DNA from: Pseudomonas mandelii
GTDB taxonomy: Bacteria > Pseudomonadota > Gammaproteobacteria > Pseudomonadales > Pseudomonadaceae
Direction of reading: 5' to 3'
DNA length: 35,069 bases
NCBI RefSeq assembly: GCF_024138395.1
Contig: NZ_JAMYDU010000038.1
Coordinates: 1-35,069, forward strand
In this document: one piece after another, positions 8,768-17,429 of the stretch
Position numbering within the stretch: the stretch's first letter is position 1
Layout of the letters: each line of letters begins with the position of its first letter
Program-made: the position numbers and the translations under genes
The notes under the pieces: generated by a model
The model's input: only the letters and a program-made list of their open reading frames with translations
The model's database searches: none
Told to the model about the DNA's origin: nothing

Positions 8768-10927
8768 GTGACCAGCATGGAAACCGGCAACACTGGCGTC
8801 GATCCGCGTCTGAACTTCGATGACCCGCTTCTGGACGGTCTGTTGATTCTCTGCAAACTCCACGGCGCGACGGTCAGTCGCGCCAGCCTGAGTGCCGGGC
8901 TGCCAATGGCACACCAGCGTTTGAGCCTGGACCTGCTGCCGCGCGCAGCGGCCCGGGCCAGTTTGCAGGCGCGTGTGTTGCGCCGTGAACTGGGAGAGAT
9001 TTCCGCGCTCAACCTGCCTGTGATGCTGATCCTCAACCATGGCCGCTGCGCGGTCTTGCGGCGCTTCGGCGATGACGGTCGGGCGCTGATTCTGCCGAGT
9101 GAAGCCGACGGCGGAGAACAATGGGTCAGCACGGACGAACTGGCCACCAACTACAGCGGCCAGGCCTTGTTCGCCCGGCCGCGGCATGAACTCGAAGATT
9201 TGCGCGCGCCGCTGGTGCCGCGAGTCGAGGCGTGGTTTCGCGATACGTTGAAGTTGTCGAAGTGGCTGTACAGCGATGCGATTCTCGCCAGTTTTCTGAT
9301 CAACCTCCTCGGGCTGATGGTGCCGCTGTTCGTGATGCAAACCTACGATCGTGTGGTGCCGAACCAGGCCACTTCTACCTTGTGGGTGTTGTCGATCGGC
9401 TTGCTGATCGGCACCGGTTTCGAACTGGTGCTGCGGGTGGTTCGCGCGCACTTGCTGGACACGGCCGGGAAGAAAACCGACGTGATTCTTTCGGCGACCT
9501 TGTTCGAACGCATCACCGGCATGGCGATGAAAGCGCGGCCAGCGACCATCGGTGGTTTCGCCCAGAGCATTCATGACTTTCAGGGCCTGCGGGAATTTCT
9601 TACCGCTGTCACGCTGACCAGCCTGATCGACCTGCCCTTCGCCGTGCTGATGCTGGTGGTAATCGGCCTGCTCGGTGGCTGGCTGGTGGTGATTCCGCTG
9701 TTGGCCTTCCCCATCACGATCATCTTCGCCATGGTGATTCAGGCACGTTTGCGCGACACCGTGCAGAAGAGTCTGAGCCTCGGCGCCGAACGCCAGGCCC
9801 TGCTGATCGAAACCCTCGGCGGCCTGGAAACCCTCAAGGCGTGCAGCGCCGAAAGCGAACGCCAGCACACATGGGAAAGCACCCACGGCGCCCTCACCCG
9901 CCTCGACAGCCATGCGCGCAACCTCTCGGCGCTGGCCACCAACGGTACGCTGTTCATTCAGCAATTCTCCGGCATGGCGACCATCGTCGCCGGGGTCTAC
10001 AGCATCATCGCCGGCAACCTCAGCGTCGGCGCGCTGGTGGCGACCTACATGCTCGGCAGTCGCGTGCTCGCGCCGCTGGGACAAATCGCCGGGCTGATTA
10101 CCCGTTATCAGCAAGCGCAACTGACCATGAAAAGCACCGATGCGCTGATGTCGCTGCCGCAAGAACGCGACGCGAAACAGCGGCCGTTGGAGCGCACGCA
10201 ATTGCAAGGCGCACTCACCGTCAGCGGCGTGACGTTCCACTACAACGGCCAGAACGCGCCGGCCCTGGCCAACGTCAGCTTCAGCATGAAACCCGGCGAA
10301 CGAATCGGCATCATCGGCCGCAGCGGTTCGGGCAAAAGCACATTGGCGCGGCTGGTGATGGGTTTCTATGCACCGGAAGAAGGCCAGTTGCTGCTCGATG
10401 GCCTGGACCTGAGGCAGCTGGACGTCGCCGACCTGCGTCAACAGATCGGCTACGTCGCCCACGACCTGCCGCTGCTGGCCGGCAGCCTGCGCGACAACCT
10501 GACCTTGGGCGCGCGCTACATCAGCGACGCGAGGATGCTCGAAGTCGCCGAACTGACCGGCGTCACTGAACTGGCTCGCCAACATCCCCAAGGCTTCGAC
10601 CGGCCGGTGGGCGAACGCGGTCAGTTGTTGTCGGGCGGTCAACGCCAAGCGGTGTTGCTGGCGCGGGCCTTGTTGCTCGATCCGCCGATCATGCTGCTCG
10701 ACGAACCCACCAGCGCCATGGACAACAGCAGCGAAGACGTCCTGCGGCAAAAACTCCACGGCTGGATTCAGGGCAAAACCCTGCTGTTGGTCACTCACCG
10801 CACCTCGATGCTCAGCCTGGTGGACCGGCTGGTGGTGCTGGATAACGGGCGGATCGTCGCCGACGGCCCGAAAGAAGCGGTCATCGATGCACTGCGCAAG
10901 GGCCGTGTCGGCTCTGCGACGGTTTAG
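8768..10927 (+). CDS. Type I secretion ABC exporter with degenerate C39-like domain (LapB-type)
   Basis: Inner membrane permease/ATPase of 719 residues that would energise adhesin export. I chose the GTG at 8768 because GGGAG lies 9 nt upstream; the ATG at 8777 is the alternative. Residues 1-130 match a peptidase-C39-like domain but lack the CG catalytic signature, as expected for LapB/HlyB-type exporters that do not process a leader. A six-helix transmembrane domain follows (about 150-440). The nucleotide-binding domain shows Walker A GRSGSGKST (about 516-524), signature LSGGQRQ (about 620), Walker B with DEPTS (about 645) and an H-loop THRTS. It ends 9 bp before the adaptor gene, indicating co-transcription. 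Confidence 0.94.
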   Translation: MTSMETGNTGVDPRLNFDDPLLDGLLILCKLHGATVSRASLSAGLPMAHQRLSLDLLPRAAARASLQARVLRRELGEISALNLPVMLILNHGRCAVLRRFGDDGRALILPSEADGGEQWVSTDELATNYSGQALFARPRHELEDLRAPLVPRVEAWFRDTLKLSKWLYSDAILASFLINLLGLMVPLFVMQTYDRVVPNQATSTLWVLSIGLLIGTGFELVLRVVRAHLLDTAGKKTDVILSATLFERITGMAMKARPATIGGFAQSIHDFQGLREFLTAVTLTSLIDLPFAVLMLVVIGLLGGWLVVIPLLAFPITIIFAMVIQARLRDTVQKSLSLGAERQALLIETLGGLETLKACSAESERQHTWESTHGALTRLDSHARNLSALATNGTLFIQQFSGMATIVAGVYSIIAGNLSVGALVATYMLGSRVLAPLGQIAGLITRYQQAQLTMKSTDALMSLPQERDAKQRPLERTQLQGALTVSGVTFHYNGQNAPALANVSFSMKPGERIGIIGRSGSGKSTLARLVMGFYAPEEGQLLLDGLDLRQLDVADLRQQIGYVAHDLPLLAGSLRDNLTLGARYISDARMLEVAELTGVTELARQHPQGFDRPVGERGQLLSGGQRQAVLLARALLLDPPIMLLDEPTSAMDNSSEDVLRQKLHGWIQGKTLLLVTHRTSMLSLVDRLVVLDNGRIVADGPKEAVIDALRKGRVGSATV

Positions 10928-10936
10928 GAGTTGCCC

Positions 10937-12304
10937 ATGTCTGATTCATCGTCCGCGTCATCAAAGGACAGAGGCTACTTTGGCAGTTTCAGCAAAAGCG
11001 CCGAAAGCGAGTTCATGCCGGAAACCGCCGGCGCGTCGTTGCAGGATTCGCCGCGCTGGTCGCGGATCACCGTGTGGCTGGCGGCGGCGCTGCTGATCAC
11101 CGCGCTGGTCTGGGCCAAATTCGCCGTGTTGCAGGAAGTCACCACGGGTGAAGGCAAGGCGATCCCTTCAAGCAAGATTCAGGTGATCCAGAACCTGGAG
11201 GGCGGCATTGTCACGGAAATCTTCGTGCGCGAAGGCCAAATGGTGAACAAGGGCGACACCTTGCTGCGCCTGGACGACACGCGATTCCTGTCGAACAAGG
11301 GTGAAAGCGAAGCGGACCGCTATGCGCTCACCGCGCAGGTCGAACGGCTGTCCGCCGAAGCGGAAGGCAGGCCATTCAAGCTGTCCGCGGAAGTGATCGC
11401 CAAGGCGCCGCAAGTGGCCGAGGACGAACGCTCGCTGTACGAACAACGTCAGCGCCGACTGGCCAGCGAACAGCGCACGCTGACCGAACAACTTCGGCAG
11501 AAAACCCAGGAGTTGGCGGAATTCCGCTCCAAACAGGGGCAGTTCAGTTCCAGCCTGGCACTGCTGCAACAAGAGATGAACATGTCTGCGCCGCTGGTGG
11601 GCACCGGGGCGGTTTCGCCAGTGGAAATCCTGCGGCTCAAACGCAGCGCGGTAGAAATCCGCGGCTCGCTGAACGCCACGACCCTGGCGATTCCCCGTGC
11701 CGAATCGGCGATCAATGAGATCAAAAGCAAGATCGATGAGTCCGAACAGTCCTTCCGCTCGGAGGCGGCGAAAGAGCTGAACGAGAAACGCACCGACCTG
11801 TCGAAAATCACCGCGACGAGCATTGCCATCGACGACCGGGTAACGCGCACCACCGTGGTGTCGCCGGTTCACGGCATTATCAAAATGCTGAAGGTCAACA
11901 CTATCGGCGGCGTGGTCCAGCCGGGCAACGACATGGTGGAAATCGTGCCGCTGGAAGACAACCTGCTGATCGAAGCCAAGGTCCGCCCTCAAGACGTGGC
12001 GTTCCTGCACCCGGGCCAGAAAGCCATGGTCAAGTTCAGCGCTTACGACTACACGATTTATGGGGGGTTGAGTGCGAAGCTGGAGCTGATTGGGGCGGAC
12101 ACTATTACTGATGACAAGGACAACAGTTTTTATCTGATTCAGGTGCGGACCGATAAGAATCACTTGGGCGGAGATGCGAAACCGCTGCTGATCATTCCAG
12201 GGATGGTGGCGACGGTGGACATTATTACCGGGGAGAAAAGTGTGCTGGATTATCTGCTTAAACCGGTGTTGAAAGCGCGGACCGAGGCGATGCGGGAGCG
12301 ATAG
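10937..12304 (+). CDS. HlyD-family periplasmic adaptor (LapC-type)
   Basis: Membrane fusion protein of 455 residues linking the ABC exporter to the TolC-like channel. The ATG at 10937 follows TAGGAG with 6-nt spacing; an in-frame TTG at 10931 is less likely. There is a short cytoplasmic N-terminus, one transmembrane helix (about 44-62), a lipoyl/biotinyl-like half motif around NLEGGIVTEIFVREGQMV (about 86-103), a long coiled-coil hairpin (about 110-285), and then the second lipoyl half and beta-barrel region containing VVSPVHGIIKML and GLSAKLELIGAD. This is the standard HlyD layout. It is the last gene of the operon and is followed at once by an inverted repeat that may end transcription. Confidence 0.94.
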   Translation: MSDSSSASSKDRGYFGSFSKSAESEFMPETAGASLQDSPRWSRITVWLAAALLITALVWAKFAVLQEVTTGEGKAIPSSKIQVIQNLEGGIVTEIFVREGQMVNKGDTLLRLDDTRFLSNKGESEADRYALTAQVERLSAEAEGRPFKLSAEVIAKAPQVAEDERSLYEQRQRRLASEQRTLTEQLRQKTQELAEFRSKQGQFSSSLALLQQEMNMSAPLVGTGAVSPVEILRLKRSAVEIRGSLNATTLAIPRAESAINEIKSKIDESEQSFRSEAAKELNEKRTDLSKITATSIAIDDRVTRTTVVSPVHGIIKMLKVNTIGGVVQPGNDMVEIVPLEDNLLIEAKVRPQDVAFLHPGQKAMVKFSAYDYTIYGGLSAKLELIGADTITDDKDNSFYLIQVRTDKNHLGGDAKPLLIIPGMVATVDIITGEKSVLDYLLKPVLKARTEAMRER

Positions 12305-12309
12305 TCAGT

Positions 12310-12420
12310 GATCGTTCCCACGCTCTGCGTGGGAATGCCGCCCGGGACGCTCCGCGTCCCTTCCCGGATGTGACGCAGAGCGTCACTGGATGCATTCCCA
12401 CGCAGAGCGTGGGAACGATC
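12310..12420. repeat. Compound palindrome (GATCGTTCCCACGC family)
   Basis: Outer arms 12310-12338 and 12392-12420 are perfectly complementary over 29 bp. Each arm is itself a hairpin (TCCCACGC/GCGTGGGA), and the loop holds two further small palindromes (GGGACGCTCCGCGTCCC and TGACGCAGAGCGTCA). This multi-hairpin structure fills the whole gap between the convergent adaptor and DTW genes and may act as a shared transcription barrier. It belongs to a repeat family distinct from the TGTAGCAGC and GTGGGAGC types in this window. Confidence 0.85.
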
Positions 12421-12421
12421 T

Positions 12422-13015
12422 TCACCGGCCGTGATTCTTCTGGTAGGTCTCCTCCCCCATCGCCGCAATCTGCCCCTCGATCAACGCCTCGAACGGCTTC
12501 AACAACGGCTCAAAACTGACGGGAGCTTCAAGCGTCTGCAACGCTTGCACAATCGCCTCAACCGTCGACAACGCCCCCGGCCCCGGAGCCTTGCGCAAGC
12601 GATAACGCGACACCCCGCCCTCGGCCAATGTCACTCTGGGCAACGCCGCCAGCAATGGGTTGAGGTGCAGCATTTTGCGCGCCTTGCGCCAGGTGCCGTC
12701 CGGGACCACCAGCAGCAGCGGCTGATCATTAGCGGTGTAGGCCTGCATCGGCTGCGCCTCCTCGTCGGGAAACAGCAGCCGTGCCTGATAGCCCGGCTGA
12801 TTCAACAGCATCGGCAAATCCTCGAACACCTCGCCCACAATCAACTCGGCATTCTTCAACCCCAATGCCGCCAATCGCGCAGTGTTCAGCGCATGGTTCA
12901 CTTCGCTTGGATGCTGAAGCAGCAACACTCGAGTGCGACTGTCGAGGCTCGGGATCAGCGGGCAAAGGCAATGGGTTTGCGGGCGTAGACAGCGTGGGCA
13001 TTGGATTCTGGACAT
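12422..13015 (-). CDS. DTW-domain tRNA-uridine aminocarboxypropyltransferase
   Basis: Predicted TapT/DTWD-family enzyme, 197 residues. The family moves the 3-amino-3-carboxypropyl group of S-adenosylmethionine to a tRNA uridine (acp3U). The N-terminus carries four cysteines (C6, C9, C16, C18) that would bind a metal. The namesake motif appears as DGTW at 106-109 followed by RKARKM. SRYRLRKAP (about 137-145) is also typical. The ATG has an AAGGA upstream. Only 14 bp separate it from the stop of the upstream LysR gene, so the two may be co-transcribed, although their roles look unrelated. Pseudomonads carry more than one DTW paralogue, so the exact tRNA target is not assigned. Confidence 0.9.
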   Translation of the reverse strand: MSRIQCPRCLRPQTHCLCPLIPSLDSRTRVLLLQHPSEVNHALNTARLAALGLKNAELIVGEVFEDLPMLLNQPGYQARLLFPDEEAQPMQAYTANDQPLLLVVPDGTWRKARKMLHLNPLLAALPRVTLAEGGVSRYRLRKAPGPGALSTVEAIVQALQTLEAPVSFEPLLKPFEALIEGQIAAMGEETYQKNHGR

Positions 13016-13029
13016 CGCTTCTTTTTCCT

Positions 13030-13926
13030 TTAAGCGGCCTGATTGAGCTGCGCTTTAAGCAAATCACGAAAAGTCTGGATCAGCGGTTCGCGGCTGCGGC
13101 CACGGCGCACGATCATCGAAAACGGCGCCTGATAACCGAAAGTCGCCGGCAGCAGCACGCGCAAATCACCTTTGTCGGCCCAAGCCTGGGCGTAGTGCTC
13201 CGGCAGGTAACCGATGTAGGCGCCGGACAGCACCAGAATCAGCTGGGCCTCCATACTTTCCACGGTCGCCGCGCTGTGTTTGAAACCGTGACGCGCCAGT
13301 TCGGCCTGGCTCCAATAGCCGCGGCCGACCATGCGTTGTTGGGTAATGACTTGCTCGGGAATACGCCGTTCGGTAAACAGCGGGTGGCGACTGCTGCAGT
13401 ACAGCCAGTGTTGCTCGCGGTACAGCGGCATGTAGACCAGACCGCTCATGCGCGTGGAAAAGGCACCGATGGCCAGGTCGAGGCGGTTGTCCTGCACGCC
13501 GAGTTGCAGTTCGTAGGGGCTCATGACCGACAGATGCAAATGCACCGCCGGGTGTTCCTGACTGTAAGCGCCGATGGCTTCGGCGAACGGCAAGGCCTTG
13601 TCGCTGACGGTGGAGTCGATCACGCCGAGGTTCAGAGTACCGCGCAGCTCGCCCTTGAGGGCGGCGGCGTATTGTTCGAAACCTTCGAGTTCCGCCAATA
13701 GACGCAGGGTTTCCTGATGGAACAGCTCGCCCTTGCTGGTCAGGCTGAAACCACCGCGACCGCGATGGCAAAGCACCAGGCCGAGGGCCGCTTCGAGCTG
13801 GCTCATGTAAGTGCTGATGGCCGAGGTCGAGAGGTTGAGCTCTTGCTGGGCGTTGGCGAACCCCTGATGGCGGACCACGCTGACGAAGATGCGCAATAGT
13901 TTCAAGTCGGGTAAAGCGTTGGCCAT
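13030..13926 (-). CDS. LysR-family regulator, GbuR-like
   Basis: LysR-type regulator of 298 residues. An N-terminal winged helix-turn-helix (about 7-65, with AISTYMSQLEAALGLVLCHR) is followed by a substrate-binding-like effector domain. It is divergent from the guanidinobutyrase gene, exactly as gbuR (PA1422) is to gbuA (PA1421) in P. aeruginosa. In that organism GbuR activates gbuA in response to 4-guanidinobutyrate. A palindrome at 14146-14169 is a candidate operator. A REP element lies between the gene and that site. The assignment rests on synteny plus family; the effector itself is not visible in the sequence. Confidence 0.88.
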   Translation of the reverse strand: MANALPDLKLLRIFVSVVRHQGFANAQQELNLSTSAISTYMSQLEAALGLVLCHRGRGGFSLTSKGELFHQETLRLLAELEGFEQYAAALKGELRGTLNLGVIDSTVSDKALPFAEAIGAYSQEHPAVHLHLSVMSPYELQLGVQDNRLDLAIGAFSTRMSGLVYMPLYREQHWLYCSSRHPLFTERRIPEQVITQQRMVGRGYWSQAELARHGFKHSAATVESMEAQLILVLSGAYIGYLPEHYAQAWADKGDLRVLLPATFGYQAPFSMIVRRGRSREPLIQTFRDLLKAQLNQAA

Positions 13927-13966
13927 GGGGGCACTCCAGCAAAAACACGGTCAGACATTGAACCCC

Positions 13967-14112
13967 GTAGCAGCTGACGAGCACCGCGAGGCTGCGTTCG
14001 GCTGCGAAGCAGTCGTGAAATCAGGCGATGCGGTGTTTCAGAAAAACCTCGCGCTCAGGTTTTACGACTGCTTCGCAGCCGAACGCAGCCTCGCAGGCTC
14101 GGCAGCTGCTAC
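13967..14112. repeat. REP-type inverted repeat in the regulator/ureohydrolase gap
   Basis: Outer ends GTAGCAGCTG and CAGCTGCTAC pair, as do the inner blocks around GCTGCGTTCGGCTGCGAAGCAGTCGT (13991-14016) and their complement (14064-14088). It is the same family as 3-135 and 19259-19370. The element occupies most of the divergent gap but leaves the 180 bp next to the ureohydrolase start free, where the putative operator lies. Confidence 0.8.
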
Positions 14113-14145
14113 ATGAGCACTGCGAGTCTATCTCCGCCCTCGCCA

Positions 14146-14169
14146 TTAGTTTAGAAAAATCTGAACTAA
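14146..14169. promoter_or_regulatory. Candidate LysR operator for the guanidinobutyrase operon
   Basis: TTAGTTTAGA (14146-14155) and TCTGAACTAA (14160-14169) form an inverted repeat with 9 of 10 positions matching around an AAAA spacer. It includes a T-N11-A arrangement expected of LysR recognition sites. The centre is about 134 bp upstream of the GTG start and between the divergent regulator and its likely target. No experimental site is known to me for this sequence. Confidence 0.55.
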
Positions 14170-14291
14170 GTATTTGCCCGTAGCGATTCTTCCCGGTCAC
14201 TACATTTCGCAGAATCGGCCCACAGCGGTGCCCGTCTCTCCCCGAGCGATGCAACCGACATAACTAAAACAACGACGATGAGGCCTTACCC

Positions 14292-15242
14292 GTGGACAAG
14301 ATTCTTCACCAACCACTGGGCGGCAACGAAATGCCGCGCTTCGGCGGCATCGCCACCATGCTGCGACTCCCCCATTTGCCATCCGCTGCTGGCCTGGACG
14401 CTGCCTTTATCGGCATCCCGCTGGACATCGGCACTTCCCTGCGCCCTGGCACCCGTTTCGGGCCGCGTGAAATCCGCGCCGAATCGGTGATGATCCGCCC
14501 GTACAACATGGCCACCGGCGCCGCGCCGTTCGACTCGCTGTCGGTTGCCGACATCGGGGACGTGGCGATCAACACGTTCAATCTGCTGGACGCCGTGCGG
14601 ATCATCGAAGAGGCCTATGACAATATCCTCGAACACGATGTGATCCCTCTAACCCTCGGCGGCGATCACACCATCACCTTGCCGATTCTGCGTGCCATCC
14701 ATAAAAAGCACGGCAAGGTCGGTCTGGTGCACATCGACGCTCACGCCGATGTGAACGATCACATGTTCGGCGAGAAGATCGCCCACGGCACCACCTTCCG
14801 TCGCGCCGTAGAAGAAGGCCTTCTGGATTGCGACCGCGTGGTGCAAATTGGCCTGCGCGCTCAGGGTTACACCGCTGATGACTTCAACTGGAGCCGCAAT
14901 CAAGGCTTCCGTGTGGTTCAGGCGGAAGAATGCTGGCACAAATCCCTGGCACCGCTGATGGCCGAAGTGCGCGAGAAAGTCGGTGGCGGTCCGGTGTACC
15001 TTAGTTTCGATATCGACGGTATCGACCCGGCCTGGGCACCCGGCACGGGCACCCCGGAAATCGGCGGTCTGACGACCATTCAGGCGATCGAAATCGTGCG
15101 CGGCTGCCAAGGCCTCGACCTGATCGGTTGCGATCTGGTAGAAGTCTCGCCAGCGTACGACACCACCGGTAATACCTCGTTGTTGGGCGCCAACCTGCTG
15201 TACGAAATGCTCTGCGTACTGCCGGGCGTGGTCCATCGCTGA
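14292..15242 (+). CDS. gbuA: 4-guanidinobutyrase (ureohydrolase/agmatinase family)
   Basis: Manganese-dependent ureohydrolase of 316 residues, predicted to split 4-guanidinobutyrate into GABA and urea in arginine catabolism. The GTG start is supported by GAGG 8 nt upstream. The binuclear metal ligands are all present: H126 in GGDH, D149, H151 and D153 in DAHAD, and D240 and D242 in SFDIDGIDP. The family also contains agmatinases and guanidinopropionases. I prefer GbuA because the order LysR-divergent enzyme-small protein-NCS1 transporter-sodium symporter matches PA1422-PA1418. It is the first gene of the operon, with the next start 9 bp after its stop. Automated pipelines may label it agmatinase (speB). 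Confidence 0.9.
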   Translation: MDKILHQPLGGNEMPRFGGIATMLRLPHLPSAAGLDAAFIGIPLDIGTSLRPGTRFGPREIRAESVMIRPYNMATGAAPFDSLSVADIGDVAINTFNLLDAVRIIEEAYDNILEHDVIPLTLGGDHTITLPILRAIHKKHGKVGLVHIDAHADVNDHMFGEKIAHGTTFRRAVEEGLLDCDRVVQIGLRAQGYTADDFNWSRNQGFRVVQAEECWHKSLAPLMAEVREKVGGGPVYLSFDIDGIDPAWAPGTGTPEIGGLTTIQAIEIVRGCQGLDLIGCDLVEVSPAYDTTGNTSLLGANLLYEMLCVLPGVVHR

Positions 15243-15251
15243 GGATCGGTC

Positions 15252-15674
15252 ATGAGCGAACATGATCAGGTACTCAACGCCGCCGCCGAGCTGGTGTCGG
15301 CTTTTGCGCGTAACGATCGCGAAGCCTACTTCGGCGCATTCAGCGTTGATGCCAGCTTCGTGTTCTACACCCTCGAGCAGCCCCTGCTGTCGCGCGATGC
15401 CTATCAGGCGTTGTGGGACACCTGGCGCGCCGAGGACGGCTTCGAGGTGCTGTCATGCACCTCGAGCAACGCCTTCGTCAGCCTGCAGGGTGATGTGGCG
15501 ATTTTCATCCATGACGTGGCCACCGAGCTGCGCATGCAAGGGGAGCAACACTTCAGCCAGGAGCGCGAGACGATTGTTTTCAAGAAACAAGCGTCTGGCC
15601 AAGAACAACAAGGCCTATGGCTGGCCTGCCACGAACATTTGTCCGCAATGCCGGAAGGGCTGCCACCCCCTTAG
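15252..15674 (+). CDS. SnoaL/DUF4440-like small protein of the gbu operon
   Basis: 140-residue soluble protein matching the place of PA1420 in the P. aeruginosa gbu locus. GAGGA lies 6 nt before the ATG. The pattern (N-terminal helix AAELVSAFARNDREAYFGAFSVDA, then alternating strands ending in TELRMQGEQHFSQERETIVFK) fits the NTF2/SnoaL cone fold seen in DUF4440 and nuclear-transport-factor-2-like proteins. I see no catalytic residues that name a reaction. Its tight position between the ureohydrolase and a permease suggests a role in handling guanidino compounds. That is inference from context only. Confidence 0.8.
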   Translation: MSEHDQVLNAAAELVSAFARNDREAYFGAFSVDASFVFYTLEQPLLSRDAYQALWDTWRAEDGFEVLSCTSSNAFVSLQGDVAIFIHDVATELRMQGEQHFSQERETIVFKKQASGQEQQGLWLACHEHLSAMPEGLPPP

Positions 15675-15728
15675 CCAAACAGGTGACGCTCACGCACGAT
15701 GAGCGCGCCTTTATGATCGGAGCAGATC

Positions 15729-17240
15729 ATGAATAACAACAACAAAGACCAAAGCCTTAGCAGCATCGAAACAAACGGGGTCGAACAGATCCCGGACAAT
15801 GAACGCGACGCCCGGCCCAGCGATCTGTTTCGCCTGATCTTCGGCGGCGCCAATACCTTTGCCACCGCCGTGCTCGGCAGTTTCCCGGTGCTGTTCGGCC
15901 TGTCCTTTGAGGCGGGCGTCTGGGCGATTGTATTGGGCGTCGTGGTCGGTGCGCTGATTCTGGCGCCGATGGGCCTGTTCGGGCCGATCAACGGCACCAA
16001 CAACGCCGTGTCGTCTGGGGCACACTTCGGCGTGCACGGACGAATCGTCGGCTCATTCCTGTCGCTGTTGACCGCTATCGCGTTCTTTTCGCTCTCCGTG
16101 TGGAGTTCGGGCGATGCACTGGTGGGCGGCGCCAAACGCCTGATCAACCTGCCGGAAACCGATCTGACCCTGGGCCTGGCCTACGGTCTGTTCGCGCTGC
16201 TGGTGCTAACGGTGTGCATCTACGGCTTCCGCTTCATGCTGTGGGTCAATCGCATTGCGGTATGGGCCGCCAGCCTGTTGTTCCTGCTCGGCATCTTCGC
16301 CTTCGCCCCGGCATTCGACAGCCAATACGCCGGCAGTGTGGCTCTGGGTCAGGCGGGGTTCTGGGCGGCGTTCATCGGCGCGGCGCTGGTGGCCATGAGC
16401 AATCCGATTTCTTTCGGCGCGTTCCTCGGCGACTGGTCGCGCTACATTCCACGTGATACGCCCAAAGGCCGGATCATGCTGTCGGTGATCGCCGCACAAC
16501 TGGCCACGCTGATTCCGTTCCTGTTCGGCCTTGCTACCGCCACCATCGTGGCGATCAAGGCACCGGACTACATCGCGGCCAACAACTACGTCGGCGGTCT
16601 GCTGGCTGTTTCGCCGAGCTGGTTCTTCCTGCCGGTGTGCCTGATTGCGGTGATCGGCGGCATGTCCACCGGCACCACGTCGCTGTATGGCACCGGGCTG
16701 GACATGTCCAGTGTGTTCCCACGAGTGCTGTCGCGGGTCAAGGCAACGCTGCTGATCGGCGTGATGTCGATTGCTTTCATCTTCATCGGGCGCTTTGCGG
16801 CGAACCTGGTGCAGAGCGTGTCGACCTTCGCCGTGCTGATCATCACCTGCACCACCCCGTGGATGGTGATCATGATCATCGGCCTGCTGGTGCGTCGCGG
16901 CTTCTATTGCCCGGATGACCTGCAAGTGTTCACCCGTGGCGAGAAAGGTGGCCGCTACTGGTTCACCCACGGCTGGAACTGGCGTGGCCTGGGAGCCTGG
17001 ATCCCGAGCGCGCTGGTGGGTTTGTGCTTCGTGAACCTGCCGGGGCAGTTTGTCGGACCACTCGGGAATCTGGCTGGCGGTATCGACATCAGCCTGCCGG
17101 TGACCCTCGGCCTGGCCTCCGTGGTGTACCTGGCGCTGCTGAGCCTGTTCCCGGAACCGGCCACGGTGTTCGGCCCCAACGATCCACGCAGCAAGGGCAT
17201 GGATTCGCTCGGTAAACCGGCGATGCGACAAGCCGCCTGA
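15729..17240 (+). CDS. NCS1-family purine/cytosine-type permease
   Basis: Inner membrane transporter of 503 residues with about 12 hydrophobic helices after a hydrophilic N-terminus of about 35 residues. FGGANTFATAVLGSFPVLFGLSF-type helix 1 sequence and the conserved GPINGTNNAVSSGAHFGVHG segment (about 80-100) place it in the nucleobase-cation-symport-1 / cytosine-purine permease family. It lies where PA1419 lies in the gbu locus, so uptake of 4-guanidinobutyrate or a related guanidino compound is a reasonable guess, though the substrate cannot be read from sequence. It sits 54 bp after the small protein gene and is probably part of the same operon. Confidence 0.9.
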   Translation: MNNNNKDQSLSSIETNGVEQIPDNERDARPSDLFRLIFGGANTFATAVLGSFPVLFGLSFEAGVWAIVLGVVVGALILAPMGLFGPINGTNNAVSSGAHFGVHGRIVGSFLSLLTAIAFFSLSVWSSGDALVGGAKRLINLPETDLTLGLAYGLFALLVLTVCIYGFRFMLWVNRIAVWAASLLFLLGIFAFAPAFDSQYAGSVALGQAGFWAAFIGAALVAMSNPISFGAFLGDWSRYIPRDTPKGRIMLSVIAAQLATLIPFLFGLATATIVAIKAPDYIAANNYVGGLLAVSPSWFFLPVCLIAVIGGMSTGTTSLYGTGLDMSSVFPRVLSRVKATLLIGVMSIAFIFIGRFAANLVQSVSTFAVLIITCTTPWMVIMIIGLLVRRGFYCPDDLQVFTRGEKGGRYWFTHGWNWRGLGAWIPSALVGLCFVNLPGQFVGPLGNLAGGIDISLPVTLGLASVVYLALLSLFPEPATVFGPNDPRSKGMDSLGKPAMRQAA

Positions 17241-17270
17241 TTCAACACATTACCTGTGGTCAACGCATTA

Positions 17271-17364
17271 CCTGTGGGAGCGTGGCTTGCCCGCGATGAA
17301 CGATAACGCGGTCTGCCTGGCGGACCGCGGCGCTCCCTTCGCGGGCAAGCCTCGCTCCTACAGG
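17271..17364. repeat. REP-type inverted repeat (CCTGTGGGAGCG family)
   Basis: Arms 17271-17296 and 17339-17364 (CCTGTGGGAGCGTGGCTTGC versus its near complement) flank a loop with its own small hairpin GGTCTGCCTGGCGGACC. It belongs with 26192-26288 and 27678-27767. A short direct repeat CATTACCTGTGG (17248-17259 and 17266-17277) lies at its left edge. It separates the two transporter genes. Confidence 0.8.
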
Positions 17365-17429
17365 GGTCGGTTTTCCACAAAGATTGATTTCAGCCTCACC
17401 ATAAAAAAGACAATCGGAGACACGCCATC

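Noticed and set aside
8750..10798. 682-codon minus-strand frame opposite the ABC exporter
   Set aside because: The plus-strand exporter has all ABC motifs; the antisense product is His/Gln/Arg-rich low-complexity sequence.
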